The notes under the pieces were generated by a model, which made no database searches, had not been told where the DNA came from, and saw only the letters and a list, made by a program, of their open reading frames with translations. A DNA stretch of 64,000 bases, taken from contig NZ_LR215979.1 in NCBI RefSeq assembly GCF_900683735.1, positions 2,046,001 through 2,110,000 on the forward strand, read 5' to 3'. Source of the DNA: Fusobacterium ulcerans ATCC 49185 (lineage in GTDB: Bacteria > Fusobacteriota > Fusobacteriia > Fusobacteriales > Fusobacteriaceae). Positions 1 through 8,176 of the stretch are shown here, piece after piece. A program made the translations under genes and the position numbers. Position 1 is the stretch's first letter, and every line of letters begins with the position of its first letter.

Positions 1-471
1 AAAATGACTGGAGTTATTGTTTTTCTGATTGGTGTTTCAACAATTATGTCATGGGTAATGGCATTTACTGGAGTACCTCAAGCAATCTCAACTTTAATTC
101 TTGGAATAACTAATAATAAATATATAATACTTCTTCTTATGAATTTGCTTTTATTATTTATAGGAACATTTATGGATGTTACTCCAGCAATCCTTATATT
201 TACACCTATTTTCCTTCCAATAGTTAAAGCTTTTGGAATGAGTCCTATCCAATTTGGTATTATCATAGTATTTAATCTATGTATTGGAAACATCACTCCT
301 CCAGTTGGAAATACTCTATTTGTCGGAGTAAAAGTTGGAAATTTGAAAATAGAAGATGTAATGAGAGAACTTATTAAATATTATGTTGTCATAATAATTG
401 TTCTAATGTTTGTAACATATATTCCAGATTTATCTTTATATCTTCCTAAATTAAGTGGTCTTATAAAATAA
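1..471 (+). CDS. TRAP transporter large permease (DctM family), 3' part only
   Basis: This is the C-terminal end of the large membrane subunit of a TRAP (DctPQM-type) carboxylate/sugar-acid importer. The reading frame is open through the first base of the window, so the gene starts outside it; the internal ATG at 4 is not a real start. About 155 residues are visible, with several hydrophobic spans, and the segment GNITPPVGNTLFVG near residue 95 is the characteristic DctM C-terminal signature. TRAP permeases use a sodium gradient and a periplasmic binding protein; those partners would lie upstream of the window. A strong hairpin follows directly. The substrate cannot be read from this fragment, although the neighbouring GntR and IclR regulators and the sugar-acid dehydrogenase relic fit a uronate or related acid. 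Confidence 0.9.
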   Translation, partial: KMTGVIVFLIGVSTIMSWVMAFTGVPQAISTLILGITNNKYIILLLMNLLLLFIGTFMDVTPAILIFTPIFLPIVKAFGMSPIQFGIIIVFNLCIGNITPPVGNTLFVGVKVGNLKIEDVMRELIKYYVVIIIVLMFVTYIPDLSLYLPKLSGLIK

Positions 472-481
472 TTTAAAAATA

Positions 482-523
482 AAAAATTCCCTTTACTTTT
501 CAATTATTGTAAGGGGAATTTTT
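482..523. terminator. Bidirectional rho-independent terminator
   Basis: Two 15-base arms at 482-496 and 509-523 pair with one wobble mismatch around a 12-base loop. The arms begin and end in A/T runs, so the hairpin has a U-tract in both directions. It ends the TRAP operon on the plus strand and the GntR gene on the minus strand. Confidence 0.85.
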
Positions 524-530
524 GTATATT

Positions 531-1220
531 TTAAGAAAAATATTCTGGGTACTTTTCCATATATTCGTTTATAACTTCTTTAAAATTTAATAAATGCTTT
601 GTTATAAGAGAATCTATCTTTTCTATATCTTTCTCTTCTATCAATTTAACTATGTCAATATGCTGTTTAAGTGTAGCTTCAACATTTGTTTTTTCTAAAG
701 CATCTATTAATCTCAATCTATCATAATGAGTTGATAATCTTTTTATTGTTTTCCATACATTTTTTTTATTGTAATTTTCAAAAAGAATTGTATGAAATTG
801 GTTATCCAATTCAAAAAATTTATGAAGATCTTCCTTAAACTTTATTATAATTTTTTGATACTCTATATTTTTTTCCAAAGTTTTTATCAAAGATTTAGAT
901 TGTATATCTTTACAAGCTATTTCTAACATCTCTTTCTCACAAAGTTTTCTCAAAAAAACTGCTTCCTCTACTAAATTTAAATCTATTTTAGAAACTACAG
1001 ATCCTTTTTGTGGAAATACATTGAGAAGTTTTTCTTCAGACAATCTAACAAATGCTTCTCTTACAGGTGTTCTACTCACATTAAGAAGTTCACTTAATTC
1101 TATTTCACTTACAGTTTCACCTGGTTTTAAATTAAGATTCATTATATTATCTTTAAGTACCCTATAAATATATTGTCTGTTATTTTCAGTTTTATTCTTT
1201 TCTGTATTTAGTAACTTCAT
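531..1220 (-). CDS. GntR-family transcriptional regulator, FadR/FCD subfamily
   Basis: A 229-residue one-domain-plus-sensor regulator. Residues about 15-80 form the winged helix of GntR proteins, with the typical LNVSRTPVREAFVRLSEE recognition-helix segment. Residues about 90-220 are an all-helical FCD domain, which in this family usually binds a small carboxylic acid with help from a metal; His residues in the HTILFENY region and near the C-terminus are candidate metal ligands. The gene lies between the TRAP and Tct transporter genes, 12 bp downstream of the IclR gene on the same strand, so the two are probably co-transcribed. It likely controls one of the adjacent transporters in response to an organic or sugar acid. 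The effector is not deducible from sequence. Confidence 0.9.
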   Translation of the reverse strand: MKLLNTEKNKTENNRQYIYRVLKDNIMNLNLKPGETVSEIELSELLNVSRTPVREAFVRLSEEKLLNVFPQKGSVVSKIDLNLVEEAVFLRKLCEKEMLEIACKDIQSKSLIKTLEKNIEYQKIIIKFKEDLHKFFELDNQFHTILFENYNKKNVWKTIKRLSTHYDRLRLIDALEKTNVEATLKQHIDIVKLIEEKDIEKIDSLITKHLLNFKEVINEYMEKYPEYFS

Positions 1221-1232
1221 TTCTCCCCCAGT

Positions 1233-1991
1233 TTATTTATTAAAATACTCTAATCTTTTAGAAATTTCTTCACATGATTTTCTCATGGACTCAGCTATCT
1301 TCAATGCTCTCTCATCTGTCAAAGAATCTGGAAAACATGGACAGCTCACAGCAGCTACTATTCTGTTTTTACTATCCAGTATAGGAACTGCCACAGCTCT
1401 TATATTCACTGAATGCTCCATATTATCAAAAGAAAGCTTATTTATGTTTATTTTAAGAAGTTCTCTTTTTAGTTCTTCTCTATCAGTTATAGTATTTTCA
1501 GTATATTTAGGAAGATTTCTCTCTAAAAGTTTATTTAGTCTACTCTCACTTAGCTGGCATATTAAAAGTTTACTTGCTGCTCCTGCATGTAATGGAAATA
1601 TTGCATTTTCAGAAACTGATATTTTGATAAAATCACTGCTCTCCACTTTTCCTATACTTCTTATTTTATCTTCATCCAAAACACTTATTTTAAAGGTTTC
1701 CTTAAACTTTAAAGATAGTTCCTCCAAATATGGATATGCTATATTTTTTATAAGAGTATATCTTTCATGCTTATTTGAAAAAAAATAAAATTTTTCTCCT
1801 ATTTTGTATTCTCTTCCTTCTAAATTCAAATATTTAAGTTCTGTTAGAACTGATAAAAGTCTGTTTGTTGTTGCCTTAGGTATTTCTAAATCTTTTGAAA
1901 TATCTGCTTGTGTAGCTGATTCTTTATAATAAAGATAGTTAAATATCTTATCTGCTTTTTCTATTGCAGGAACTTTTTTTTCATTTTCCAT
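1233..1991 (-). CDS. IclR-family transcriptional regulator
   Basis: A 252-residue protein with an N-terminal winged helix (residues about 10-70; segment TQADISKDLEIPKATTNRLL) and a C-terminal IclR effector domain (about 80-245), which ends with the family-typical arrangement AAVSCPCFPD followed by an amphipathic helix. IclR proteins commonly control catabolism of aromatic acids, glyoxylate or sugar acids (KdgR type). It is transcribed divergently from tctCBA, and the shared 375-bp intergenic region carries a perfect 14-bp palindrome that suits an IclR dimer. The likely role is local control of the tct operon and itself. A clean ribosome site (GGGGGAGAT on the minus strand) precedes the ATG at 1991. 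Confidence 0.92.
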   Translation of the reverse strand: MENEKKVPAIEKADKIFNYLYYKESATQADISKDLEIPKATTNRLLSVLTELKYLNLEGREYKIGEKFYFFSNKHERYTLIKNIAYPYLEELSLKFKETFKISVLDEDKIRSIGKVESSDFIKISVSENAIFPLHAGAASKLLICQLSESRLNKLLERNLPKYTENTITDREELKRELLKININKLSFDNMEHSVNIRAVAVPILDSKNRIVAAVSCPCFPDSLTDERALKIAESMRKSCEEISKRLEYFNK

Positions 1992-2366
1992 ATCTCCCCC
2001 CTGTTTATATTATAATTCTCTATAATTAGTTCATCAAAATGAGTAATTTATTCAAAAATCTATAACATATTATACTATATTTTTCCATATATGGAACTAA
2101 CTTTTTTATGCTTTTTTAATAGTTATTCTGTTATTTTGATAAAGTCTCATATAGTTTTATTAATTTTTGTTTCATATACGGAATTTTTTCTTTGTTTTTT
2201 TATTGTACTTTTTAATAATATTAAGTTATAAATAGATTATAAGATATTTAATAAAAAATAATATAAAAAGAAATCTAATATAACAAAAATTTCTATTTCA
2301 ATACAATGTACACAATATGAATAATAAAAATTTTGTCATATTAGTAAAACTGAGGAGGACAGATTT
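1992..2366. promoter_or_regulatory. Divergent regulatory region between iclR and tctC
   Basis: This 375-bp A/T-rich gap contains no credible gene. It must hold the iclR promoter (minus) and the tctC promoter (plus). Two related sites stand out: a perfect palindrome TTCCATATATGGAA at 2083-2096 and a similar imperfect copy TTCATATACGGAA at 2171-2183, with centres about 87 bp apart. TTCC-N6-GGAA-like dyads are usual for IclR/KdgR-type operators, so these are likely binding sites of the adjacent regulator. A ribosome site GAGGAGG sits just before the tctC ATG. I cannot pick a -35/-10 pair with confidence. Confidence 0.55.
2083..2096. promoter_or_regulatory. Candidate IclR operator (perfect palindrome)
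   Basis: TTCCATATATGGAA is its own reverse complement. It lies about 90 bp upstream of the iclR start and 270 bp upstream of tctC, and a second degenerate copy is at 2171-2183. The assignment to the adjacent IclR protein is inferred from position and from the usual shape of IclR operators. Confidence 0.45.
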
Positions 2367-3293
2367 ATGAGAAAAAAACTTATGATGATTATTTTCACTT
2401 TAATGGCTGCTTGTGCCTTTGCTAAAGCTTATCCTAGTAAAAATATCAATATGATTGTACCATTCAGTGCTGGTGGTGGAACAGATGCAGTTGCTAGAAA
2501 ATTAGGAAGTCTTATGGAAAAAGAGCTTGGTACTTCAGTAGTTATAGTTAATAAAACTGGTGGAGCTGGAGCTGTTGGAATGACTTTTGGAGCTACTCAA
2601 AAGAAAGATGGATATACAATTACTATGATAACTAGAGAAATAGTTTCATTACCTTTAATGAATCTTTCTCCAATCAGTTATAAAGATTTTTCATTAGTAT
2701 CTTTAGTAAATATGGATCCTGCTGTTGTTTTAGTTGAAAAAGATTCTAAATATCAAACTTTAGATGAACTTTTGGCAGATGCGAAAGCAAATCCTGAAAA
2801 AATAAAATTTGCAAGTACAGCTAAACCTAATTTTTATGCTTTAGCCATAGAAAATGAAGCTGGAGTAAAATTTAATCATATTCCATATAATGGAGCTGGG
2901 GAAGTTATCCCAGCATTATTAGGAAAACATGCTGATTTCTCTTTAATGGGACCAGGAGAAGCTATTGGACAATTAAAAGCTGGTCAGTTAAGAGCTTTAG
3001 GAATTATGGCTGATACAAGAATAGAAAGCCTTCCAGAAGTTGCTACATTAAAAGAATTAGGACATGATGTTGTTTCTGGTACTTGGAGAGGTATTGCAGT
3101 ACCTAAAGGAACATCACCTGAAATAGTTGCTGCTCTTGATGCTGCTATTAAAAAATCTGTTGAATCTGATGACTTTAAAGATTTTATGAATAACTCTACA
3201 TTTGGAATCAAATATCTAAATGGAAAAGACTTTGAAACATTTATAATAGAAGATACTGCTACAATAGATTCTATAGTTAAATCTTTAAAATAA
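2367..3293 (+). CDS. tctC: Tripartite tricarboxylate transporter substrate-binding protein (Bug/TctC family)
   Basis: A 308-residue extracytoplasmic solute receptor. Residues 1-20 are a signal peptide (basic MRKKL, hydrophobic core, AFAKA cleavage region). The mature protein has the Bug-family start YPSKNINMIVPFSAGGGTDA, in which the glycine-rich loop contacts the ligand carboxylate, and the conserved second lobe. Bug receptors bind citrate, tricarballylate, terephthalate, glutamate or other carboxylates; the ligand cannot be fixed here. It is the first gene of tctC-tctB-tctA and is separated from tctB by a 101-bp gap with a stem-loop, an arrangement that usually lets the receptor be made in excess of the membrane parts. 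It is divergent from the IclR gene. Confidence 0.95.
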   Translation: MRKKLMMIIFTLMAACAFAKAYPSKNINMIVPFSAGGGTDAVARKLGSLMEKELGTSVVIVNKTGGAGAVGMTFGATQKKDGYTITMITREIVSLPLMNLSPISYKDFSLVSLVNMDPAVVLVEKDSKYQTLDELLADAKANPEKIKFASTAKPNFYALAIENEAGVKFNHIPYNGAGEVIPALLGKHADFSLMGPGEAIGQLKAGQLRALGIMADTRIESLPEVATLKELGHDVVSGTWRGIAVPKGTSPEIVAALDAAIKKSVESDDFKDFMNNSTFGIKYLNGKDFETFIIEDTATIDSIVKSLK

Positions 3294-3325
3294 TCATAAA
3301 GAATTCTTAAATTAATGTATGAAAG

Positions 3326-3370
3326 TGGGTGACCAAAAGCTAGATTAAATTTCTACTTATAAGTCACCCA
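3326..3370 (+). other. Intergenic stem-loop between tctC and tctB
   Basis: Eight-base arms (TGGGTGAC at 3326-3333, GTCACCCA at 3363-3370) flank a 29-base loop. No U-run follows directly, so it is more likely a 3' stabiliser or processing hairpin for tctC mRNA than a full terminator. Confidence 0.5.
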
Positions 3371-3394
3371 TATTTCATAAAAGGGGGATTAATT

Positions 3395-3835
3395 TTGTTA
3401 GAAACTGTTTTTTCTGCATTTCTATGCATAGTAAGTGTATTTATTTTTTATTCTTCTACTCAGTTTAATATGGCATTTATAGGAAATACTGGACTAGGTC
3501 CTGATTTCTTCCCTAAAGTTATTGCAGTTATTTTATTTATACTTTCTGCTATGCTTTTTGCTGGAAGTTTAAAAAACAAAGATAAAAAAAGTATTTACAA
3601 TCCAAATATGAAATATACTTTCATGGTAATTTTTGCTTTTGCAGTATATGTATTTCTTATAGATAGAGTAGGTTATTTAATATCCACTATAATCTTTGCT
3701 TTTGTTGTAATAACTATTTTGAAAAGTAAATCAAAAATATTAAATATAGTATTTGCAGTAATATTTCCTATAGCTCTATATTTATTGTTTACTTATGCTT
3801 TTAAAGTATCTTTGCCTACTGGACTGTTTATATAA
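3395..3835 (+). CDS. tctB: Tripartite tricarboxylate transporter small permease, TctB family
   Basis: A 146-residue protein with four predicted transmembrane spans (about residues 3-20, 40-58, 73-92 and 100-140), the length and layout of TctB. The N-terminal part contains the family-like phrase GNTGLGPDFFPKVIA. The start is TTG at 3395, chosen because AAGGGGGA lies eight bases upstream and no ATG fits. TctB is the small membrane subunit that pairs with TctA in sodium- or proton-driven uptake of carboxylates. It lies 23 bp before tctA. Confidence 0.9.
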   Translation: MLETVFSAFLCIVSVFIFYSSTQFNMAFIGNTGLGPDFFPKVIAVILFILSAMLFAGSLKNKDKKSIYNPNMKYTFMVIFAFAVYVFLIDRVGYLISTIIFAFVVITILKSKSKILNIVFAVIFPIALYLLFTYAFKVSLPTGLFI

Positions 3836-3858
3836 TTAAAATAAGGGGGAAAATATAA

Positions 3859-5325
3859 ATGTTTGGTCACTTAATACAAGGTTTATCTACTGCTCTTTTG
3901 CTGGGTAATTTATTTTATCTGGTTCTTGGGGTAACTGGTGGGATTGTCATTGGAGCTCTTCCAGGACTTACTGCTACAATGGGAGTTGCTATCCTGCTTC
4001 CATTTACTTTTGGAATGGATGCAGTTACTGGTCTTATAATGCTTGTTGGAATATATATTGGAGCTATTTATGGGGGATCTATCTCAGCTATTCTTTTGAA
4101 TACTCCTGGAACTCCAGCATCAGCTGCCACTTGTTTTGATGGTTATGCTTTAGTAAAAAAAGGATATCCTACAAAGGCTCTTAGTGCTTCTACTATTGCT
4201 TCAGCATTGGGAGGACTTATCAGCTGTCTGGCTCTTGTTACTATATCACCTGTATTGGCAAAATTTGCTTTGAGGTTCTCTGCTCCTGAATATTTTGCAT
4301 TAGCTCTATTTGGACTTACTATTATTGCAAGTATCTCAGCTGAAAATTTCTTAAAAGGAATAATTGCTGGAATGATAGGATTATTGATATCTTGTTTTGG
4401 TATGGATTCTATAACAAGTTATCCGAGATTTACTTTTGGAGTAGTTGATCTTCTTAATGGATTTTCAGTTATTCCTGTTCTTATAGGATTATTTGCTGTA
4501 TCAGAAGTTTTTAATCAAATAGAAACTTTAGTTGGAGAAAAAGAAATAAAAACAGATATAGTTATGGATAAAAACTATATGAACTGGAAAGAGATAAAAC
4601 ATTGTCTTCCAACTATACTTAAATGTGGAGCTATTGGAACTTTTATAGGGTCTATTCCTGGTGCTGGTGCTGATATTGCTGCCTTTGTGTGTTATAATGA
4701 AGCTAAAAGAAGTAATAAAAATGAGAAATTTGGAGAAGGAAGTCTTATTGGTATCTCTGCTCCTGAATCTGGTAATAATGGAGTAACTGGAGGAGCATTG
4801 GTTCCACTGCTTACTCTTGGAGTGCCTGGAGATGCTGTTGCTGCTGTTCTTTTAGGAGCACTTATAATTCAAGGATTAACTCCAGGCCCACTACTTTTTG
4901 AACAAAATCCTGAAATTGTTTATGGATTATTTAGTTCTATGATAATTGGAAATATTCTTTTATTATTTATAGGGTTAGCAGGTATAAAATTCTATAGCAG
5001 AATTGTTGAAATTCCTAAAACTTTAATGATTCCAGCTATATTAATTCTTTCAACTATTGGATCATATTCTATGAATAATAGCTTATTTGATGTAGGAGTT
5101 ACTTTTGTTTTTGGTATAATTGGATATATAATGTCAAAAATAAAAATGCCTAGTTCTCCAATAGTTTTAGCTGTAATTTTAGGACCAATGCTTGAAACTA
5201 ATTTAAGAAAAGCTGTTTTAATGTATGAAGGATCATATAGTTTCTTATACACTAGACCAATTACAATAATTTTCTTAATTTTAACTGCACTTTCTATGGT
5301 TTCAGCTTTAAGAAAGAAAAAATAA
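3859..5325 (+). CDS. tctA: Tripartite tricarboxylate transporter large permease, TctA family
   Basis: A 488-residue integral membrane protein with about 10-12 spans. It carries the TctA glycine/proline-rich signatures GALPGLTATMGVAILLPFTF (residues about 34-53), GGSISAILLNTPGTP (about 74-88), the second half repeat GSIPGAGADIAAFVCYNEA, and SGNNGVTGGALVPLLTLGVPG. These motifs form the substrate/cation path in the family. It is the translocating subunit working with TctB and the TctC receptor upstream. Nine bases after its stop begins the relic of a short-chain dehydrogenase, suggesting the operon once continued into catabolic genes. No terminator is visible immediately after it. Confidence 0.96.
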   Translation: MFGHLIQGLSTALLLGNLFYLVLGVTGGIVIGALPGLTATMGVAILLPFTFGMDAVTGLIMLVGIYIGAIYGGSISAILLNTPGTPASAATCFDGYALVKKGYPTKALSASTIASALGGLISCLALVTISPVLAKFALRFSAPEYFALALFGLTIIASISAENFLKGIIAGMIGLLISCFGMDSITSYPRFTFGVVDLLNGFSVIPVLIGLFAVSEVFNQIETLVGEKEIKTDIVMDKNYMNWKEIKHCLPTILKCGAIGTFIGSIPGAGADIAAFVCYNEAKRSNKNEKFGEGSLIGISAPESGNNGVTGGALVPLLTLGVPGDAVAAVLLGALIIQGLTPGPLLFEQNPEIVYGLFSSMIIGNILLLFIGLAGIKFYSRIVEIPKTLMIPAILILSTIGSYSMNNSLFDVGVTFVFGIIGYIMSKIKMPSSPIVLAVILGPMLETNLRKAVLMYEGSYSFLYTRPITIIFLILTALSMVSALRKKK

Positions 5326-5332
5326 AAAGGAA

Positions 5333-5467
5333 ATATTAAATAGAATTCCAGCTGAAAGATGGGAAGAAACTTCTGGTTTATTAGGAGAAGTCTTTTTAGC
5401 AAGCAAAGCTTCCGATTGTATAACTGAACATATCTTAGCAATTAATTGAGTATGGCTTGTAAAATAA
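5333..5467 (+). pseudogene. C-terminal relic of a short-chain dehydrogenase (KduD / gluconate 5-dehydrogenase type)
   Basis: Reading from 5333 gives the end of a classical SDR enzyme: RIPAERWEETSGLLGEVFLA, then SKASDCITEHILAIN, a TGA at 5447-5449, and VWLVK before TAA at 5465. In intact KduD-like enzymes the same stretch runs RIPAGRWGEPEDL..AVFLAS.ASDYI.GHILAVDGGWLVR, so TGA stands where a Gly codon is expected. There is no start, Rossmann domain or YxxxK catalytic region upstream, because the relic begins eight bases after the tctA stop. It is therefore a truncated, stopped gene left by a deletion. The family match is from memory of the SDR C-terminus; the exact enzyme (ketodeoxygluconate, gluconate or other) is uncertain. 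Confidence 0.72.
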
Positions 5468-5635
5468 GAAATTGAAATTTGGCAAAAATATTTTATTCTA
5501 TCAAAATAATCAATAATATAATGAAGCAAAAAATAAAAATATTTAAAATAGTTAAAAATATCTTGAAAGAAAAAATATTTTTAATGAGAACAAATAAAAT
5601 ATATCAGATTTAAAAACTGAAAATCATATTAATCA

Positions 5636-5667
5636 AAAAAGGAAACTATTTTAGTAGTTTCCTTTTT
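5636..5667 (-). terminator. Rho-independent terminator of the DUF2023 gene
   Basis: GGAAACT (5641-5647) pairs with AGTTTCC (5656-5662), flanked by A6 on one side and T6 on the other. It serves the minus-strand gene next to it and could also stop plus-strand read-through from tctA. Confidence 0.8.
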
Positions 5668-5996
5668 TATGCACTAATAGCTTTTTCTTTAAACTTTAAA
5701 AATCTTTCACATTGTTTTCTTCTATCATATCCAAGCATTATTCCAAGTATAAAATCTTCTTCTGGAGTATAAGCTGTTAAAGAAAGTTTATTTATGTTTT
5801 TTATTACTGCTACACATTCCTTTGCTCCAAAGAATACATTTATTCTTTGCTTTCCTAAAGGATATATTATATAATCTATGTTTTCAGCATTTAATTTTTC
5901 TTTTATAATTTCTATATTACTTTTATCAGTAGTATGTAATATAAGGTTTCTGATTCCTTTTTGATATTCATATATATGATGTATAAAAACTTCCAT
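5667..5996 (-). CDS. DUF2023 family protein
   Basis: A 109-residue cytosolic protein that opens with MEVFIHHIYEYQKGIRNLIL, the hallmark of DUF2023, and has a compact alpha/beta composition. No catalytic residues can be named; the family has no established function. In some anaerobes it lies next to flavodoxin genes, but that is not the case here: it is a single gene between tctA remnants and uvrB with its own terminator. A ribosome site (AGGAGGTAG on the minus strand) lies just before the ATG at 5996. Its last residues lie within the arm region of the terminator hairpin. Confidence 0.8.
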   Translation of the reverse strand: MEVFIHHIYEYQKGIRNLILHTTDKSNIEIIKEKLNAENIDYIIYPLGKQRINVFFGAKECVAVIKNINKLSLTAYTPEEDFILGIMLGYDRRKQCERFLKFKEKAISA

Positions 5997-6136
5997 GCTC
6001 TACCTCCTAAAAATTTATAATTGATTATATCATTATTTAAAAATATTTTCAATATATTTTAAAATAAAATTATTTGAAAAACAAAATAAAAATAAAAGGC
6101 ATATTAATAAAAAAAGATAGATATAGAAAAAGTTTA

Positions 6137-6145
6137 TGGTATAAT
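6137..6145 (+). promoter_or_regulatory. Extended -10 promoter element for uvrB
   Basis: TGGTATAAT at 6137-6145 is an extended -10 (TGnTATAAT) 35 bp before the uvrB start. No clear -35 is present, which extended -10 promoters can tolerate. The same nine bases recur before the pentapeptide-repeat gene. Confidence 0.55.
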
Positions 6146-6179
6146 TAAAAAATAGGAATTTATAAAGGTAGGTATAATT

Positions 6180-8162
6180 ATGTTTAAAATACATTCAAAA
6201 TATAGTCCTACTGGAGATCAGCCAGAGGCAATAAAAAAAATAACTGATAATATAAATAATGGAGTAAAAGATCAAGTACTTCTTGGGGTTACTGGTTCAG
6301 GAAAAACTTTTACTGTGGCTAATATCATAGAAAAGACTCAAAGACCTGCACTGATTCTTGCTCCTAATAAAACATTGGCTGCTCAGCTTTATTCAGAATA
6401 TAAAAGTTTTTTTCCTGATAATGCTGTAGAATATTTCGTTTCATATTATGATTATTATCAGCCAGAAGCTTATATCGTCACTACTGATACATATATTGAA
6501 AAAGACTCTTCTATCAATGATGAAATAGAAAAATTGAGACATGCTGCAACTGCTGCTCTTATGAATAGAAGAGATGTAATAATTGTAGCTTCTGTTTCTG
6601 CTATATATGGATTGGGATCTGCTGAAACATATAGAAAAATGACTATCCCAATAGACAGACAGACTGGAATAGATAGAAAAGAACTTATTGAAAGACTTAT
6701 AAGCATAAGATATGAAAGAAATGACATAGCTTTTGAAAGAGGAAAATTTAGAATAAAAGGTGATGTTATAGATATCTATCCATCATATATGGAAACTGGA
6801 TACAGACTGGAATATTGGGGAGAAGATCTGGAAGAAATATCTGAAATCAATACTCTTACAGGACAAAAAATAAGAAAAAATCTGGAGAGAATTGTTCTTT
6901 ATCCTGCTACTCAATATCTTACAGCTGATGGAGATAATGAAAGAATTCTTACTGAAATACAAAAAGATTTGAAAATAGAGGTTGAAGCTTTTGAAAAAAG
7001 AGGAAAACTTCTCGAAGCCCAAAGGTTAAAACAGAGAACTGAATATGATATGGAAATGATAAGAGAAATTGGTTACTGTAAAGGTATTGAAAATTATTCC
7101 AGATATCTTTCTGGCAAGAAAGAGGGAGAAACTCCTGATACCCTTCTTGAATATTTTCCAAAAGATTTTCTTATATTTATAGATGAATCTCATATATCTA
7201 TTCCACAAATAAGAGGAATGTATAATGGAGATAGAGCCAGAAAAACTGCTCTTGTTGAAAATGGTTTCAGATTAAAAGCAGCACTTGACAACAGACCTTT
7301 AAAATTTGAAGAGTTTAGAAAAATTTCTGATCAGTCAGTATTTGTATCAGCTACCCCAGGAGATTTTGAAGTAGAATCTTCTCATGGACATATTGCTGAA
7401 CAACTTATAAGACCTACTGGAATACTTGATCCTATAATAGAAGTAAGACCAACTAAAAACCAAGTAGATGATCTGCTGGAAGAAATAAGAATAAGAGCTG
7501 AAAGAAAAGAAAGAGTTTTAGTTACTACTCTTACTAAAAAAATGGCAGAAGAACTTACTGAATACTATCTTGGATTTGGTGTAAGAGTTAAATATATGCA
7601 CTCTGATATAGACACGCTAGAAAGAATAGATATAATAAAAGGACTGAGAAAAGGAGAATTTGATGCTTTAGTTGGGATTAATCTATTAAGAGAAGGATTG
7701 GATATTCCTGAAGTTTCCCTTGTGGCAATACTAGAGGCCGATAAAGAAGGTTTTCTGAGAAGTAGAAGATCATTGGTACAAACAATAGGTAGAGCAGCCA
7801 GAAATATAGAAGGACGTGTTATACTATATGGAGATGTAATGACTGATTCAATGAAACAAGCTATTGATGAAACTAACAGAAGAAGAAAGATACAGCATGA
7901 ATATAATGTATTTCATAATATAGACCCTAAGACTATTGTTAAAGAAATCAGCGAAGATTTAATTAATCTTGATTATGGATTGGATATCAATGAAACTGAA
8001 GGCAAGGATAAAAAAATATTTACCTCTAGAAAAGACATTGAAAAAGAGATAATAAAACTTCAAAAACAAATAGCAAAGCTTTCTAAAGAGTTAGATTTTG
8101 AAAATGCAATTATAAAAAGAGATGAAATGACTAAACTTAAAAAACTATTATTAGATTTTTAG
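6180..8162 (+). CDS. uvrB: UvrABC system protein B
   Basis: A 660-residue protein of normal UvrB length. It is the damage-verifying helicase-like subunit of nucleotide excision repair: it receives damaged DNA from UvrA2 and recruits UvrC for incision. Visible motifs: Walker A GVTGSGKT (36-43), the beta-hairpin segment YYDYYQPEAY that inserts between the DNA strands, the DEAD-like IDESH, motif V/VI region GINLLREGLDIPEVS and QTIGRAARN, and a C-terminal UVR motif (last 35 residues, ELDFENAIIKRDEM) that binds UvrC. The start at 6180 follows AAAGGTAGG. xseA begins 14 bp downstream, so the two repair genes are co-transcribed. No uvrA or uvrC is in the window. Confidence 0.98.
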   Translation: MFKIHSKYSPTGDQPEAIKKITDNINNGVKDQVLLGVTGSGKTFTVANIIEKTQRPALILAPNKTLAAQLYSEYKSFFPDNAVEYFVSYYDYYQPEAYIVTTDTYIEKDSSINDEIEKLRHAATAALMNRRDVIIVASVSAIYGLGSAETYRKMTIPIDRQTGIDRKELIERLISIRYERNDIAFERGKFRIKGDVIDIYPSYMETGYRLEYWGEDLEEISEINTLTGQKIRKNLERIVLYPATQYLTADGDNERILTEIQKDLKIEVEAFEKRGKLLEAQRLKQRTEYDMEMIREIGYCKGIENYSRYLSGKKEGETPDTLLEYFPKDFLIFIDESHISIPQIRGMYNGDRARKTALVENGFRLKAALDNRPLKFEEFRKISDQSVFVSATPGDFEVESSHGHIAEQLIRPTGILDPIIEVRPTKNQVDDLLEEIRIRAERKERVLVTTLTKKMAEELTEYYLGFGVRVKYMHSDIDTLERIDIIKGLRKGEFDALVGINLLREGLDIPEVSLVAILEADKEGFLRSRRSLVQTIGRAARNIEGRVILYGDVMTDSMKQAIDETNRRRKIQHEYNVFHNIDPKTIVKEISEDLINLDYGLDINETEGKDKKIFTSRKDIEKEIIKLQKQIAKLSKELDFENAIIKRDEMTKLKKLLLDF

Positions 8163-8176
8163 CCAAGGAGTTTTTA

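Noticed and set aside
1285-1788. 167-codon frame on the plus strand within the IclR gene
   Set aside because: Antisense shadow: the minus-strand IclR protein is clear over the whole stretch.
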